Shown here piece by piece: positions 45,822 to 55,799 of a DNA stretch of 64,000 nt. Under the pieces are notes generated by a model. That model saw only the letters and a list, made by a program, of their open reading frames with translations. It searched no databases and had not been told where the DNA came from. The stretch lies in contig NZ_SNWM01000002.1 of assembly GCF_004362245.1 (NCBI RefSeq), positions 434,001-498,000 of the forward strand. Reading direction: 5' to 3'. The position numbers and the translations under genes were made by a program. Source of the stretch: Pedobacter duraquae (GTDB lineage: Bacteria > Bacteroidota > Bacteroidia > Sphingobacteriales > Sphingobacteriaceae). Positions within the stretch are counted from its first letter, which is position 1. Each line of letters starts with the position of its first letter.

Positions 45822-47324
45822 CTATTTAAGTTTATCAGCCCATTGAAGAAAATATTTGATATTTGGCGCGTCGGTATGTCCACCGTCGTGCTGGCGCCAG
45901 GCAAGCTGGCCCGAGGTCATCCCTTGATTTACTGGAGGCATCTTCTCCGTTTTATAATCGTTGGATACACCAAGATCTTTAGCGCCCAACAATTTATACA
46001 CGCTACCTGCAGACACAGCAGCCATGTAACTGCCCTGGTGGTCGAGCCAATTGGCATCTCCCTTTTCAGGGATTCCATGACTGATAAAAACCGGCCGCGG
46101 TGCACATAGGGCAATCAGCTCATTAGATTCTACCGGCAGGTCATTTGCGGTCTTACTTCCAAAAACTGCCTCAGATGCGGCATACTTCATATAGTTGCCT
46201 GCCATCCAATAATGAGAGCCACCGGCTAAATTTTCCAGCGCCTCTCCGAAATTTCTCCGGTTTGGTTTAGTTCCACCCTGTCCCGAAGAACCTATCAGCC
46301 CGATCGCAAACCGATCATCAAAAGCCATTGTAACCAGAGCAGCTTTACCATATCTGGATACTCCTTCAATACCGACACGTTTATTGTCGACCATACGTTC
46401 TGTAGCCAGGTAATCCAATGCTTTTGAAGCAGCCCATGCCCATGCACGCAGTGCTCCCCAATCATCTGGCTTTCGAGGCTGTCCTTTGTTGGTCAGCCCA
46501 ATAATCCCCTTGGTTAGCCCGGCACCATTATCTGCCTGGATGCTTGCGGGATCTATCAAAACATATCCCCAACCGTCAGCAATAAGCTGCTCAGCGGTAG
46601 GTGGATCTCCGGCAGGCCTGGGCGCAAAAGGATTAAAACCTGTATTTTGAGCAGCAATAGGATTATAGGCAGGATATTTTTCAAAAACCGGTTGCAGCTC
46701 AGGATTCGATTTTATCAGTAATGCTTTGAGCGCTACGTTGATCTTTTCCAAATCCTCTTTGGGTGGCTGAGCAGGAGCCGGAAGCGCACTTGGAGCAAAC
46801 ATCATCAATACGGGAACCGGCGACTTCGCATTTGCTGGTATCACCAGGGTCATCGCGATATTGACATCAATCATCGGATAAGATGAATTGTCGGCATGTC
46901 CAACAATTTGCTTTGCAATTACCGGGTTAAAGCCAACAAATTCTTTATCAGTAATTTTTACATGCCAGGTGATATTTGGTGCAGTTTTCGGTACGCGTCC
47001 GTAAACCTCACGCTCAAAATCTTCGATAATTTCCGGTCGCCGTGTCTTCCACCAGTCCTGCGCATTGCTAACTTTCTTACCACTTTTTGAAATCAGCGGA
47101 TCAGGATAATCTGGGTATGGATTAGCGAGCGACTGATCACTGTTAGCACGATTAGGCGAATTGTTATCGCCACTCGCTCCTGGTCGCAACATTTTGATTC
47201 CGAGCTGAGTCATCATATTCTCCCTATCCTGCTGCGCAGTAAAATTTACCTGTGGTGGGTACCCTTGTCCGTACGCAGTTGGACCGGCAAACACTAGCAT
47301 GCAAAAAAGCCATTTTATGTTCAT
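45822..47324 (-). CDS. CE15-type 4-O-methyl-glucuronoyl methylesterase (glucuronoyl esterase)
   Basis: 500 residues. Signal peptide MNIKWLFCMLVFAGPTAYGQ. The nucleophile is Ser323 in GVSRYGKAAL, the CE15 signature (G-x-S-R-x-G-K). The catalytic His is probably His483 in QHDGGHTD. Other family segments: YGRVPKTAP, GYVLIDPASIQADN, WGALRAWAWAASKALDYL and ALCAPRPVFISHG. A Pro/Asn-rich stretch (about 55-75) may be a linker. The enzyme cuts the ester between glucuronoxylan and lignin alcohols, freeing glucuronate for GH115/GH67. First gene of the leftward CE15-GH3-GH67 operon; the 124-base gap to the HTCS shows no clear hairpin, so some read-through from the HTCS gene is possible. Confidence 0.9.
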   Translation of the reverse strand: MNIKWLFCMLVFAGPTAYGQGYPPQVNFTAQQDRENMMTQLGIKMLRPGASGDNNSPNRANSDQSLANPYPDYPDPLISKSGKKVSNAQDWWKTRRPEIIEDFEREVYGRVPKTAPNITWHVKITDKEFVGFNPVIAKQIVGHADNSSYPMIDVNIAMTLVIPANAKSPVPVLMMFAPSALPAPAQPPKEDLEKINVALKALLIKSNPELQPVFEKYPAYNPIAAQNTGFNPFAPRPAGDPPTAEQLIADGWGYVLIDPASIQADNGAGLTKGIIGLTNKGQPRKPDDWGALRAWAWAASKALDYLATERMVDNKRVGIEGVSRYGKAALVTMAFDDRFAIGLIGSSGQGGTKPNRRNFGEALENLAGGSHYWMAGNYMKYAASEAVFGSKTANDLPVESNELIALCAPRPVFISHGIPEKGDANWLDHQGSYMAAVSAGSVYKLLGAKDLGVSNDYKTEKMPPVNQGMTSGQLAWRQHDGGHTDAPNIKYFLQWADKLK

Positions 47325-47448
47325 ACACTTATATTTTGGTTATCACCAGTTAAAAGGTCTGTATCAAATAACCGCGGCGACTAGCCCAAAAATACCTCAG
47401 CACAGCTTTTAAAAATGCTCTGTTTGTTCAAGATATGGTACTAAATGT

Positions 47449-50400
47449 TTAATCCGGCAAATTTACCATGCTTCTGCCCTTTCGCTTTGTACTAATATAT
47501 TCCGATGGCAGCATACCGTAATGCGCTTTAAAAAGACGTGAGAAATAGCTTGGCGTACCAAAGCCCGTCATGTAAGCAATCTGCGCAACATTGAAATCAC
47601 TTTTTTCAAGAAACTCTACTGCACGTTCGAGTTTTATTGAACGGATATATTCAATGGGTGTAAGGCCCGTAATTTCCAACAGCTTGTGGTATAGCGATCC
47701 TCTGCTCATACCAACGTGTTTACTTAGGTCTTCTACGGATAACTCAGGATTACTCATCTTTTCCTGCACGTAATGCACAATCTTATTTAATAATTTTACA
47801 TCTGTAGACTCAATCTCAATTTCTGTACCTTGAACTTGGATTTGTTTTGAATAGGCATCCTTTATCGAGCGATTATAGAGTAACAAGTTCCTGATTTTAG
47901 CGTGAAGAATGTTAAAATTAAATGGTTTGGTCAGGTAATCATTTGCGCCCGACTGAAGTCCTTTGATCTGGTCCTCCTCTCCACTAATTGCTGTAAGCAG
48001 GATAACAGGAATGTGACTGGTGCGTTTGTCTAATTTGATTTTCTGGCTTAAGGTAATGCCATTCATCTCAGGCATGCTGATATCACTTACAACTAATGCA
48101 GGGTGACAGGATAATGCCTTTTGCCAGCCTTCTTTTCCGTTTGATGCTTCTAAAATGTGGTAAAACGGTTGGAGTGCATCTTTAAGGTGGTCACGGAACT
48201 CATCATTATCTTCCACGAGAAGAATAGTAGCAAGTTTTGTTGTAATTACTTCTTCTGACGTGTTTATCGATTCGTCTGGGCCAAAGTCCGCATCGTTCAC
48301 CAAATCCTGTTCATCTGAAGCAAGGGTCTGAAATGACATGGGCTCAATACCCGAGTCTTTGACAGGAAATTTTACTAAAAATTGAGTACCCTGGTCGGGC
48401 ATACTTTCAACACTGATCTCGCCACCATGGAGTTCTACGAACTCCTTGACTATAGACAAACCTATTCCACTTCCCTGATTAATTACCGACGTAACGTTAT
48501 TGTCCATAAAGAAACGTTCAAATATATGGTCCTTAACTTCAGGTGTAATACCAATGCCAGTGTCTGAAACAGAAATAGTAAGGGTTGAAAGATCACTGTT
48601 AGAACTACTATCCAACGTTGTTACCAAAGAGATCTCCCCTCCAGCTTTCGTAAACTTAAAAGCATTTGATAGCAGATTAAAAACTATCCGTTCCATTTTA
48701 TCATGATCAAAGTCTGTTATTAAAAACGTGACATTACTGTAGACAGAAAGGTTTATTTTTTTCCTGTCTGACAAATCCTGAAATGACTGAGCAGCTTCAT
48801 TGATAAATGCGATCAAATCTCCTTGTTTAAGGTTTAACTTGAGCTCCTGTTCTTCCATTTTTCTAAAATCGAGCAGCTGATTGACAAGATTCAGCAGCCT
48901 TCTTGCATTTCGACTGATCATCTTTATCTGACCGGATACAGAAGCATCATGTTTTATCGAAAGTAATTTATCTACTGGCGCGAGTATCAGTGAAATTGGT
49001 GTTCTAAATTCATGACTCAGATTGGTCAGGAATTTGATCTTTTGCAAGTCAAGGGTGTGGAGCCGTTCAGCTTCCAGCCGGTGTTGCTCAATTTGCTGCT
49101 TCGCATTAATTTTTTCGTGCTCCAGTGCAAGTTCATTCTTAATTTTCTGAATGCCACGATGTCTGGAGTACAATAGCAAACCAACCACCAGCACAGTGTA
49201 TAGGATATAAGCATATGTGGAACGCCAGAATGGTGGAAGAACATGTACTGCTATTGTGGTAACCTTATCATTCCAGGCTCCCTGGTTATTACTTGCGCGA
49301 ACCTGAAATATATAATCTCCGGGATCAAGGTTTGTATAGTAGGCTGTTTTTTCTCGTCCTACGTCATTCCATTCTTTGTCTAGCCCCTCCAACTTATAGG
49401 AATAGTGGTTTTGCTGAGGTGCGGTGAAGTTCAATGCAACGTAGCTGATTGAGAAGTTCTGACCATAATCCAGGGTTATCTCTTTTGCAAAACTTATTTG
49501 TTCTTTAATAGCTGCGTCCGGCCCGGGGCTAACTATATTGTTTGCGACCTTAAGTTCGGTGAGTAGTACAGATGGCATAGCATTGTTAGCTGGCAGAGCA
49601 GCAGGGGAAAAATAGTTGAATCCATCCTGTCCACCGAAATAAAGCTCATCACCAGTAGCAACAAGACCAGAACCCAGAAGAAACGGGCTGTCCTGAATCC
49701 CGTTTGGACGTCCAAAATTTTTGATCTTCTTCGTCACAGGATCGACCGAACTTACGCCTTTATCTGTGCTGAGCCAAAGCATACCTGCACGATCTTCTAA
49801 TATCTTATATACGATTCCGTTTGCAAGTCCACTGGATTCGCCGAAATGGATAAATTTGCCTGTTTTTTTATTCAGTAAGTTGAGTCCTCCAGAATTTGTA
49901 CCCACCCAGGTATTACCTTTTCTGTCATGTAAGATACTCAGCACCACGTCGTCAGACAAGTTACTAGTTAACTTATCGTAATGTGTATATGTTTTGCTAG
50001 CCCAATGATATACAACAATTCCAGAGCCATTGGAACCTAACCACATGTCACCATTGGCATCCTCAGTAATAGCACGCATAAACCCGTTTACAGGAATCCG
50101 GAAATGTCCCTTGGCATTACTACTATATCTTGTAAAAGATTGTTTACCTGGATCTAAAACATCAACTCCATTTCCATTCGTACCTACCCATACGAGCCCC
50201 CTACTATCCTCTTTTACGAAAAAAATATCGTTCTGACTTAAATTTCCTGCTTGATCACCAGCAATAAATTGTCTACTGCTGCCTGTCTTTGGATCGTATT
50301 GAAATAGGCCATTCTGATACGTTCCGATCCATAACTTTTTATTTTTATCAAAGTCCAGCGCCAAAATAGTAAGTGGACCTCCGGAAATATTGATCCTGCT

Positions 50401-51666
50401 TCTAAGATTGATCGGATCAAATAACCCTGTTTCCCGATCGAAAAAATGTAGTCCACCACCGTCAGTACCTACAAAAATTTTCCCTTTTTGATATTCTGCA
50501 AAGGAAGTAACCAGCGGTGACGATAATCCATGTGGATCAAACGGACTGCTACGTTTTAAATTAAATAATGGGAGATTGGGATCATATTTGTTGACTCCCC
50601 CCTGGTAAGTGCCCAGCCAAATGATTCCGGATTTTGTATTACAAATACTGCGGATAGATTTATTGCTTAGACTGAATGACTTCCTGCGGTCTGGTTTTAT
50701 ACTTGAAAACAGGTCGCGTTCACTATCGAAAACACCTATTCCATCTTCAGTTCCTATCCAGAGTTTACCATCTGGAGCTAGGCTTGCAGCATAGATCATA
50801 TCTTCCGACGGTGATAACTGTCTGCTGTTAGACCTGAGAAACAACCGGAAGGTTTTCTGATCAGGCATCAACAAGTTCAATCCCTTGTTGGTGCCAAAAA
50901 AAATCCTTCCTTGCCTATCCTTGACTATAGCGCGAACGCTGTTATCACCTATACTGGTTGGATCATTAGGATTATGTAAAAACATATCCATTTTTCCGGA
51001 CTTTTTATTGTAGCGGAAAAGGCCGTTATTTGTACCCACCCACATTTGTTGCTGGTCATCCTCAAAAAAACATAACACTGCGATCGTATTGGCATTATTA
51101 ATCGACAAGCCTTCCAACTCCACGTTTTTTACCTGGAGTGTAACCGGATTGATAATACGATATCCACCGAAAGTACCTACCCAAATCTGTCCCTCACGAT
51201 CCTGATAAAGTGCCTTTACATTGAAATGGCTTTGCTTGCCGACATTTATACCGCCCTTAAAAGTCCCGAAAACGTTTAGCCGGGGATTGTAAAAAGCCAG
51301 GCCACCCGCGCTGGTCCCTATCCAAAGTTTGCCAGATTTATCCTCTAACAACGATGTGATTACATTTGAGGGAATGCTTGAACTATCAGTTTCATTATGT
51401 GTATAAACGGTAAAATTAGTACCGTCAAATTTATTCAGTCCATCACTTGTACCGATCCATATCAGCCCCTGCCGATCCTGAAGAACAGCATTTACGGTAT
51501 TCGAAGACAAGCCGTTCTTTGTTGTCAATGCTATGAAGTTAAGATCCTTCTGTGCAAACGCCGCTTTGAATGATAAAAGCATGATTAATGCAAGTAGCAA
51601 ACGCGCATTGGTACTTTGATTAAATAATGCGTAAAACGACCGGATGCTGTGTCTTAAAAAGAGCAT
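47449..51666 (-). CDS. Hybrid two-component system regulator (HTCS) of the xylan locus
   Basis: 1405 residues from the ATG at 51666; the frame opens at a TTG six codons earlier. Signal peptide or N-terminal anchor (LLLALIMLLSFKAAFAQ), then two seven-bladed Reg_prop propellers (about 35-700, repeated GLIWIGTxxGLN and SGKLWIGT units), Y_Y_Y domain (about 715-775, NHYSYKLEGLDKEWNDVG), a transmembrane helix (YILYTVLVVGLLLY), HisKA (TNLSHEFRTPISLIL), HATPase (LLSNAFKFTKAGGEI, DTGIGI), REC (ALVVSDISMPEMNG) and AraC HTH (SVEDLSKHVGMSRGSLYHKL, FGTPSYFSRLFKAHYGMLPSEY). It senses xylo-oligosaccharides in the periplasm and activates PUL genes; the ligand is inferred from position. An 18-bp inverted repeat lies just upstream. 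Confidence 0.95.
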   Translation of the reverse strand: MLFLRHSIRSFYALFNQSTNARLLLALIMLLSFKAAFAQKDLNFIALTTKNGLSSNTVNAVLQDRQGLIWIGTSDGLNKFDGTNFTVYTHNETDSSSIPSNVITSLLEDKSGKLWIGTSAGGLAFYNPRLNVFGTFKGGINVGKQSHFNVKALYQDREGQIWVGTFGGYRIINPVTLQVKNVELEGLSINNANTIAVLCFFEDDQQQMWVGTNNGLFRYNKKSGKMDMFLHNPNDPTSIGDNSVRAIVKDRQGRIFFGTNKGLNLLMPDQKTFRLFLRSNSRQLSPSEDMIYAASLAPDGKLWIGTEDGIGVFDSERDLFSSIKPDRRKSFSLSNKSIRSICNTKSGIIWLGTYQGGVNKYDPNLPLFNLKRSSPFDPHGLSSPLVTSFAEYQKGKIFVGTDGGGLHFFDRETGLFDPINLRSRINISGGPLTILALDFDKNKKLWIGTYQNGLFQYDPKTGSSRQFIAGDQAGNLSQNDIFFVKEDSRGLVWVGTNGNGVDVLDPGKQSFTRYSSNAKGHFRIPVNGFMRAITEDANGDMWLGSNGSGIVVYHWASKTYTHYDKLTSNLSDDVVLSILHDRKGNTWVGTNSGGLNLLNKKTGKFIHFGESSGLANGIVYKILEDRAGMLWLSTDKGVSSVDPVTKKIKNFGRPNGIQDSPFLLGSGLVATGDELYFGGQDGFNYFSPAALPANNAMPSVLLTELKVANNIVSPGPDAAIKEQISFAKEITLDYGQNFSISYVALNFTAPQQNHYSYKLEGLDKEWNDVGREKTAYYTNLDPGDYIFQVRASNNQGAWNDKVTTIAVHVLPPFWRSTYAYILYTVLVVGLLLYSRHRGIQKIKNELALEHEKINAKQQIEQHRLEAERLHTLDLQKIKFLTNLSHEFRTPISLILAPVDKLLSIKHDASVSGQIKMISRNARRLLNLVNQLLDFRKMEEQELKLNLKQGDLIAFINEAAQSFQDLSDRKKINLSVYSNVTFLITDFDHDKMERIVFNLLSNAFKFTKAGGEISLVTTLDSSSNSDLSTLTISVSDTGIGITPEVKDHIFERFFMDNNVTSVINQGSGIGLSIVKEFVELHGGEISVESMPDQGTQFLVKFPVKDSGIEPMSFQTLASDEQDLVNDADFGPDESINTSEEVITTKLATILLVEDNDEFRDHLKDALQPFYHILEASNGKEGWQKALSCHPALVVSDISMPEMNGITLSQKIKLDKRTSHIPVILLTAISGEEDQIKGLQSGANDYLTKPFNFNILHAKIRNLLLYNRSIKDAYSKQIQVQGTEIEIESTDVKLLNKIVHYVQEKMSNPELSVEDLSKHVGMSRGSLYHKLLEITGLTPIEYIRSIKLERAVEFLEKSDFNVAQIAYMTGFGTPSYFSRLFKAHYGMLPSEYISTKRKGRSMVNLPD

Positions 51667-51686
51667 AGAATTTGATGATTTCAATA

Positions 51687-51704
51687 ATCCGGACAGATCC
51701 GGAT
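51687..51704. promoter_or_regulatory. Inverted repeat ATCCGGA-N4-TCCGGAT in the HTCS leader
   Basis: Perfect 7-bp arms (51687-51693, 51698-51704) around CAGA, 21 bases before the HTCS ATG. It could be an operator or an mRNA hairpin affecting translation; the following T-run is too poor for a terminator. Confidence 0.45.
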
Positions 51705-51790
51705 CATTGTCATAACGTGAATTTATATTGGTTAGTTAATCGTAAATATATGTACTTAAATTAAAATTCTCGCACGTTTATATCGACGAT

Positions 51791-53773
51791 TTATTTAACC
51801 ACTATTTCAAAAGGTGATGCCAAAAGTCCTTCCTTATTAGCGAGGTTAGCACCTTCAGGATTGTCGGCCCAGGCATACCTGACATACTTAGGCTGCGTAA
51901 TACGGCCAGTATTTAAAATTACCTTAGTACCTTCAATTCTTGCTTTTGCCCAAACAAATTTTTTATCGGCTCCTGCTACTGCAAAATACGTCAGATCAGC
52001 TCCATCGGTAGTTGACAGTCCGGTGCCGGTATTACTAAATGTCAACGCAATTTCATTACCTTCAAGACTTGCTGATTCGATTATTGGCCCAGAGTAAACC
52101 AGACCATTGTCATGATATGCAAGGTGCTCGGCCCATAAAGCAAGTCGCTCACCAACAGACTTCTTGTTCAGCGGATGAATATCATTCCATTCACCAGCAT
52201 CAATTGCCACTGCCATTCCAGTATTCGCAACTGATAATGTTTTAAGCTGACTCTGTCTGAGTTCCGCCCACGCGCTTTCACCGGGTGAATAGTCCACCTC
52301 CATAAAATTAGGTAACTGCGGGAATAAAAAAGGCAGGTCACCTTGCCCCCATTTTTCACGCCAATCTTTAATCAGCGCGGGAAGTAACTTGGCATACTCT
52401 GCCGCTTTACCTGCATTTGTCTCCCCCTGGTACCATAAAAATCCTTTTATTGCATAGTTAATCGCCGGAGCTACCATGGGATTATATAAACCTGTTGGAG
52501 AATTTTGTGCGTTAATGGGACGCGGGGCATTCATTTCATCGGCAGACATTCCGCTAAAGCGGGGTTGTACCAAACCTACCTGGTAGGTCCAATCTCCTCT
52601 TAAGTCTACCTGCTGTCCACCAGCTTTAATCAGGTAATCTTTCTCAGGTACAAAACCTCCTTTACCAGCGGTACTTACCACCTTTACGATTACAATGTTC
52701 TTACCTGGCTTTAAAAGATCAGCCGAGATGTTATAAATTCTTGGTGGGTATTGATAGGTCGTATTACCCACATATTTGCCATTTACAAATGCTGAATCAG
52801 CGTTTGTAATTGTTCCCAACAGCAGTTTTGCCGGCAGGCCTGTCATTCCTGAAGGAATAATAACTTCTTTTCTAAAGTAGAGCACGCCATTAAGACCTTT
52901 TACCCCCTGATCTGCCCAATAGCCTGGCATAAAGAATGGATGCCATTTCTTTGGAACATATGTGGTATCAGTCCATTTTACCGGCCCTGACAAGCCTTTA
53001 TCAATTTCGCTAGAACGTGTAGGTGGATGATTTCGGATATAGTTAGCCACAGAACGGTCCAGGGTGTTCATATAAGCAGTATCTCTGAATTTTTTGATTT
53101 GTTCCTGATATGCAGGAAAATCATTGTAGCCTTTCTCGCTTATCCATGCTTCAATGGGTGTGCCGCCAACACTTGAATTAATGATGCCTATGGGAACATG
53201 GTATTTTTGATGCAGTTTTTTTGCAAAAAAATACGTTACACCTCCAAACTCCAGAATGCCTTTTCCTACCGCAGGCGTCCACTTCCCTGTGGGCAGATCT
53301 TCGTATTCTTTGGTGACGTCTGATTTGGTTGATACAAAATAGTTTCTGATATCGGGAAAATTGTCGTTCGCAACCTCATCAGCATATTTATATTTCAAGC
53401 GTTCCATGGGGAGCACCATATTTGATTGTCCGGAGCAGAACCATACGTCGCCAATCATGATGTCTGTTAGGGCAATCTGATTTTCTCCTTTTAAAAGCAT
53501 CGTGTAGGGTCCACCGGCTTTCATTGCCGGAAGTTTTATGAGCCACTTTCCATCGGCTCCAGTAACGGTTCTGAGATTCTTGCCGATAAAAGAGACCGCA
53601 ACTTTTTCGCCCGGCTTTGCCCAGCCCCAGATTTTCAATTGCTGATCACGCTGAAGCACCATATGGTTACTTACAAGTTGTGGTAACCGGATAGCAGCAA
53701 AGGATGGAAGAAAAGGAATGGAAAACAATATAGAAAGCAGCGCGGCTCTGTATTTTTTATGATATTTTATCAT
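51791..53773 (-). CDS. Sialate O-acetylesterase family protein (SASA/CE20-like), probable xylan acetylesterase
   Basis: 660 residues. N-terminal signal (ALLSILFSIPFLPSFAA), then a short Ig-like domain (RLPQLVSNHMVLQRDQQLKIWGWAKPGEKV). Catalytic core with GDVWFCSGQSNM (Ser117 nucleophile) and IHPLNKKSVGERLA (His). A jelly-roll insert (about 300-400, NADSAFVNGKYVGNTTYQYPPR) splits the hydrolase, as in the paralogue at the left edge of the window. It removes acetyl groups from carbohydrate; given the xylan enzymes around it, acetylated xylan is the likely substrate. It lies downstream of susD behind a terminator, so it may be expressed at a lower level than SusCD, or from its own promoter. Confidence 0.9.
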   Translation of the reverse strand: MIKYHKKYRAALLSILFSIPFLPSFAAIRLPQLVSNHMVLQRDQQLKIWGWAKPGEKVAVSFIGKNLRTVTGADGKWLIKLPAMKAGGPYTMLLKGENQIALTDIMIGDVWFCSGQSNMVLPMERLKYKYADEVANDNFPDIRNYFVSTKSDVTKEYEDLPTGKWTPAVGKGILEFGGVTYFFAKKLHQKYHVPIGIINSSVGGTPIEAWISEKGYNDFPAYQEQIKKFRDTAYMNTLDRSVANYIRNHPPTRSSEIDKGLSGPVKWTDTTYVPKKWHPFFMPGYWADQGVKGLNGVLYFRKEVIIPSGMTGLPAKLLLGTITNADSAFVNGKYVGNTTYQYPPRIYNISADLLKPGKNIVIVKVVSTAGKGGFVPEKDYLIKAGGQQVDLRGDWTYQVGLVQPRFSGMSADEMNAPRPINAQNSPTGLYNPMVAPAINYAIKGFLWYQGETNAGKAAEYAKLLPALIKDWREKWGQGDLPFLFPQLPNFMEVDYSPGESAWAELRQSQLKTLSVANTGMAVAIDAGEWNDIHPLNKKSVGERLALWAEHLAYHDNGLVYSGPIIESASLEGNEIALTFSNTGTGLSTTDGADLTYFAVAGADKKFVWAKARIEGTKVILNTGRITQPKYVRYAWADNPEGANLANKEGLLASPFEIVVK

Positions 53774-53785
53774 ATCGATATAATT

Positions 53786-53819
53786 AAAAAGCCACCCGAA
53801 ATACTCGGGCAGCCTTTTT
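53786..53819 (-). terminator. Terminator between susD and the acetylesterase gene
   Basis: Read leftward: AAAAAGGCTGCCCGA pairs with TCGGGTGGCTTTTT around GTATT, with one bulge, ending in five T and AATTA. It would cut most of the susCD transcript before the esterase gene, which starts 12 bases further. Confidence 0.7.
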
Positions 53820-53841
53820 GATTTAGTGTAACAGCTAAATA

Positions 53842-55788
53842 TTAGTAACCATTGTTTTGCGGATATTTGGGTCCGGTTAACACGGCATTGATTTGTGTCT
53901 GTGGTATTGGCCTGCGCATATGGAATTCCTGAACGTTTGCAGCGCCTGGTGAGTTATACATCTTAACCCTTCTCACTAACTGTCTGGTCCTAACCAAATC
54001 GTACCAGCGACGTGGATCACCATATAGTTCACGTGTGTATTCTTCCAGAATAAGGTCCATTCCGCATAGTGATGAACCTGGCGTTGTGCTGTTAGGCACA
54101 GCTAATTGGGCCACTTGTGCCGGCGTTAGTAACATAGCCGCAGCGTTGGCGGCGTTAGCAGTGGCTTGATTGGCCGAAGTAACGCTGAATTGTCCTTTAG
54201 GAATAAACGCAGCATCGGCAGGTGTGCGGAATGCAGCACGTTGCCTGATCACGTTCAACGATGCAGCGGCCTCAGAGAGTTTTCCCGCCATATAGTTAGC
54301 TTCAGCATTCATCAGGTATACTTCTGAGAAACGCATCAGTACGATTGGTCTGCTAGAAAAGTCGTTCATACCCGTACGTAGAATGTCGTCAAACTTTTTA
54401 ACAACTGGGAACACATTATTTGAATATTGTTTTGGAGTAACGATCAATCCCTTAAAGGCATCTCTTCTTGCCATTGTTACATCAACTCCAGGCATCAGAA
54501 TAGCAGTATCTCCATTGATCGGCGGTTGGTAAGATGTAAGTGAATTGATTGTAGTAGGCACCAGAACACCTTTTAAACCTCCTGTGCTTGTTACACCTGC
54601 CGCTACAGTTTTGTTGCAGATCCAAAAAGTCTGGAATGTAGCATCCCAGCGTGTATCGTGCACCTGATCAGCAAAGGCTACCTCCGCAGTATATGGTCCC
54701 CATGGGGCAACACGGATATATGGACGTCCATTGTACACGTCACGCTGCATTGGTTGTTTTGCAGTATTGATTTTTTGAGGTACGGCATCGATTCCTGTAC
54801 TATTATCTACCCCAGCAAGGGAGATATAGTTCCATCTATGCAATACTGGAAGGTTGTTAAGACCAAATCCACCGGTACCCTGCTCAGTACGGCCAGAATA
54901 GGTTGGATCAGCAAAGCCAAAGTCAATAGCGAAGACTGTTTCCTTACCATAATCGTTAGCTGGTTTAGTAACATCGTTATAGTCCTGGAACAAGTCCAAT
55001 CCATAAGTCCCTTTGTTGCTGATCAGCTCTGCCGTGAGATCAGCGGCTTTTTGAAAATCACCCGATTGGGCTACTTCAGATAGATATCCTCTTGTCAGGT
55101 ACGCCTTGGCCAAGTAGGCTTTAGCAGAAGCAGATGTAGCAGTTTTACCTACACCGGCAAGTAAATTTGATGCCGTGATGGTTGCTGGAAGTCCTGCCGC
55201 AGCATCAGTGAAATCCTGAATGATAAAATTATAAATGTCAGCTAATGGCGCCGGTGCATCGGCCGTTGTAGCAGCAGTAATAAATTCTTTATGCAAAGGG
55301 ATTCCACTTTTCTGCGTAGCAGTTGTACCACCATAGGTTTGAACCAAATGAAAATAACAATAGGCACGAAGAAATTTTGCCTGAGCAATGTATTGTGCTT
55401 TAACTGGCGCATCAAGAGCAGCTGTTTCTGCATATTGTAACACTCCGTTAAGCGTGTTGATGTCAGACCACAATCCGGCAAAGTCTATCGTATTCGATGA
55501 ATTGATCCCGGTATAAAGGTTCAGGTTAACAGCTCCCGGATTGGCACTGCCTCCAGACTGCGACTCATCTGTTCCCATATAATAATGAACCTGACCTTCT
55601 CCTTGATAAAAGCCTCTCAGGTCACTGTATACACCTGTTAATCCAGCCTTTATTCCGCCTGGCGTGCTGAAATAAGTCGGGTAGAATTCAGATCTAGGCT
55701 CTTCTACCAGTAATTTCTTACATCCTGGTGCTGTTGTAAGCATTGCGGCGAACGCGGCAATGAAACTTGTTTTATATATTATTTTCAT
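53842..55788 (-). CDS. SusD/RagB-family lipoprotein of the xylan locus
   Basis: 648 residues, on the long side for SusD. Lipoprotein signal MKIIYKTSFIAAFAAMLTTAPGC (lipobox APGC). Segments: VEEPRSEFYPTYFSTPGGIKAGLTGVYSDLRGF, AQYIAQAKFLRAYCYFHLVQTYG, MRFSEVYLMNAEANYMAG, LNVIRQRAA, LILEEYTRELYGDPRRWYDLVRTRQLVRRV and MRRPIPQTQINA. It lies 11 bases after susC. Likely binds xylo-oligosaccharides and forms the lid of the transporter. Ala-rich stretch ANQATANAANAAAML (about 540-555) is probably a flexible loop. Confidence 0.95.
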   Translation of the reverse strand: MKIIYKTSFIAAFAAMLTTAPGCKKLLVEEPRSEFYPTYFSTPGGIKAGLTGVYSDLRGFYQGEGQVHYYMGTDESQSGGSANPGAVNLNLYTGINSSNTIDFAGLWSDINTLNGVLQYAETAALDAPVKAQYIAQAKFLRAYCYFHLVQTYGGTTATQKSGIPLHKEFITAATTADAPAPLADIYNFIIQDFTDAAAGLPATITASNLLAGVGKTATSASAKAYLAKAYLTRGYLSEVAQSGDFQKAADLTAELISNKGTYGLDLFQDYNDVTKPANDYGKETVFAIDFGFADPTYSGRTEQGTGGFGLNNLPVLHRWNYISLAGVDNSTGIDAVPQKINTAKQPMQRDVYNGRPYIRVAPWGPYTAEVAFADQVHDTRWDATFQTFWICNKTVAAGVTSTGGLKGVLVPTTINSLTSYQPPINGDTAILMPGVDVTMARRDAFKGLIVTPKQYSNNVFPVVKKFDDILRTGMNDFSSRPIVLMRFSEVYLMNAEANYMAGKLSEAAASLNVIRQRAAFRTPADAAFIPKGQFSVTSANQATANAANAAAMLLTPAQVAQLAVPNSTTPGSSLCGMDLILEEYTRELYGDPRRWYDLVRTRQLVRRVKMYNSPGAANVQEFHMRRPIPQTQINAVLTGPKYPQNNGY

Positions 55789-55799
55789 AAATATTTCTG

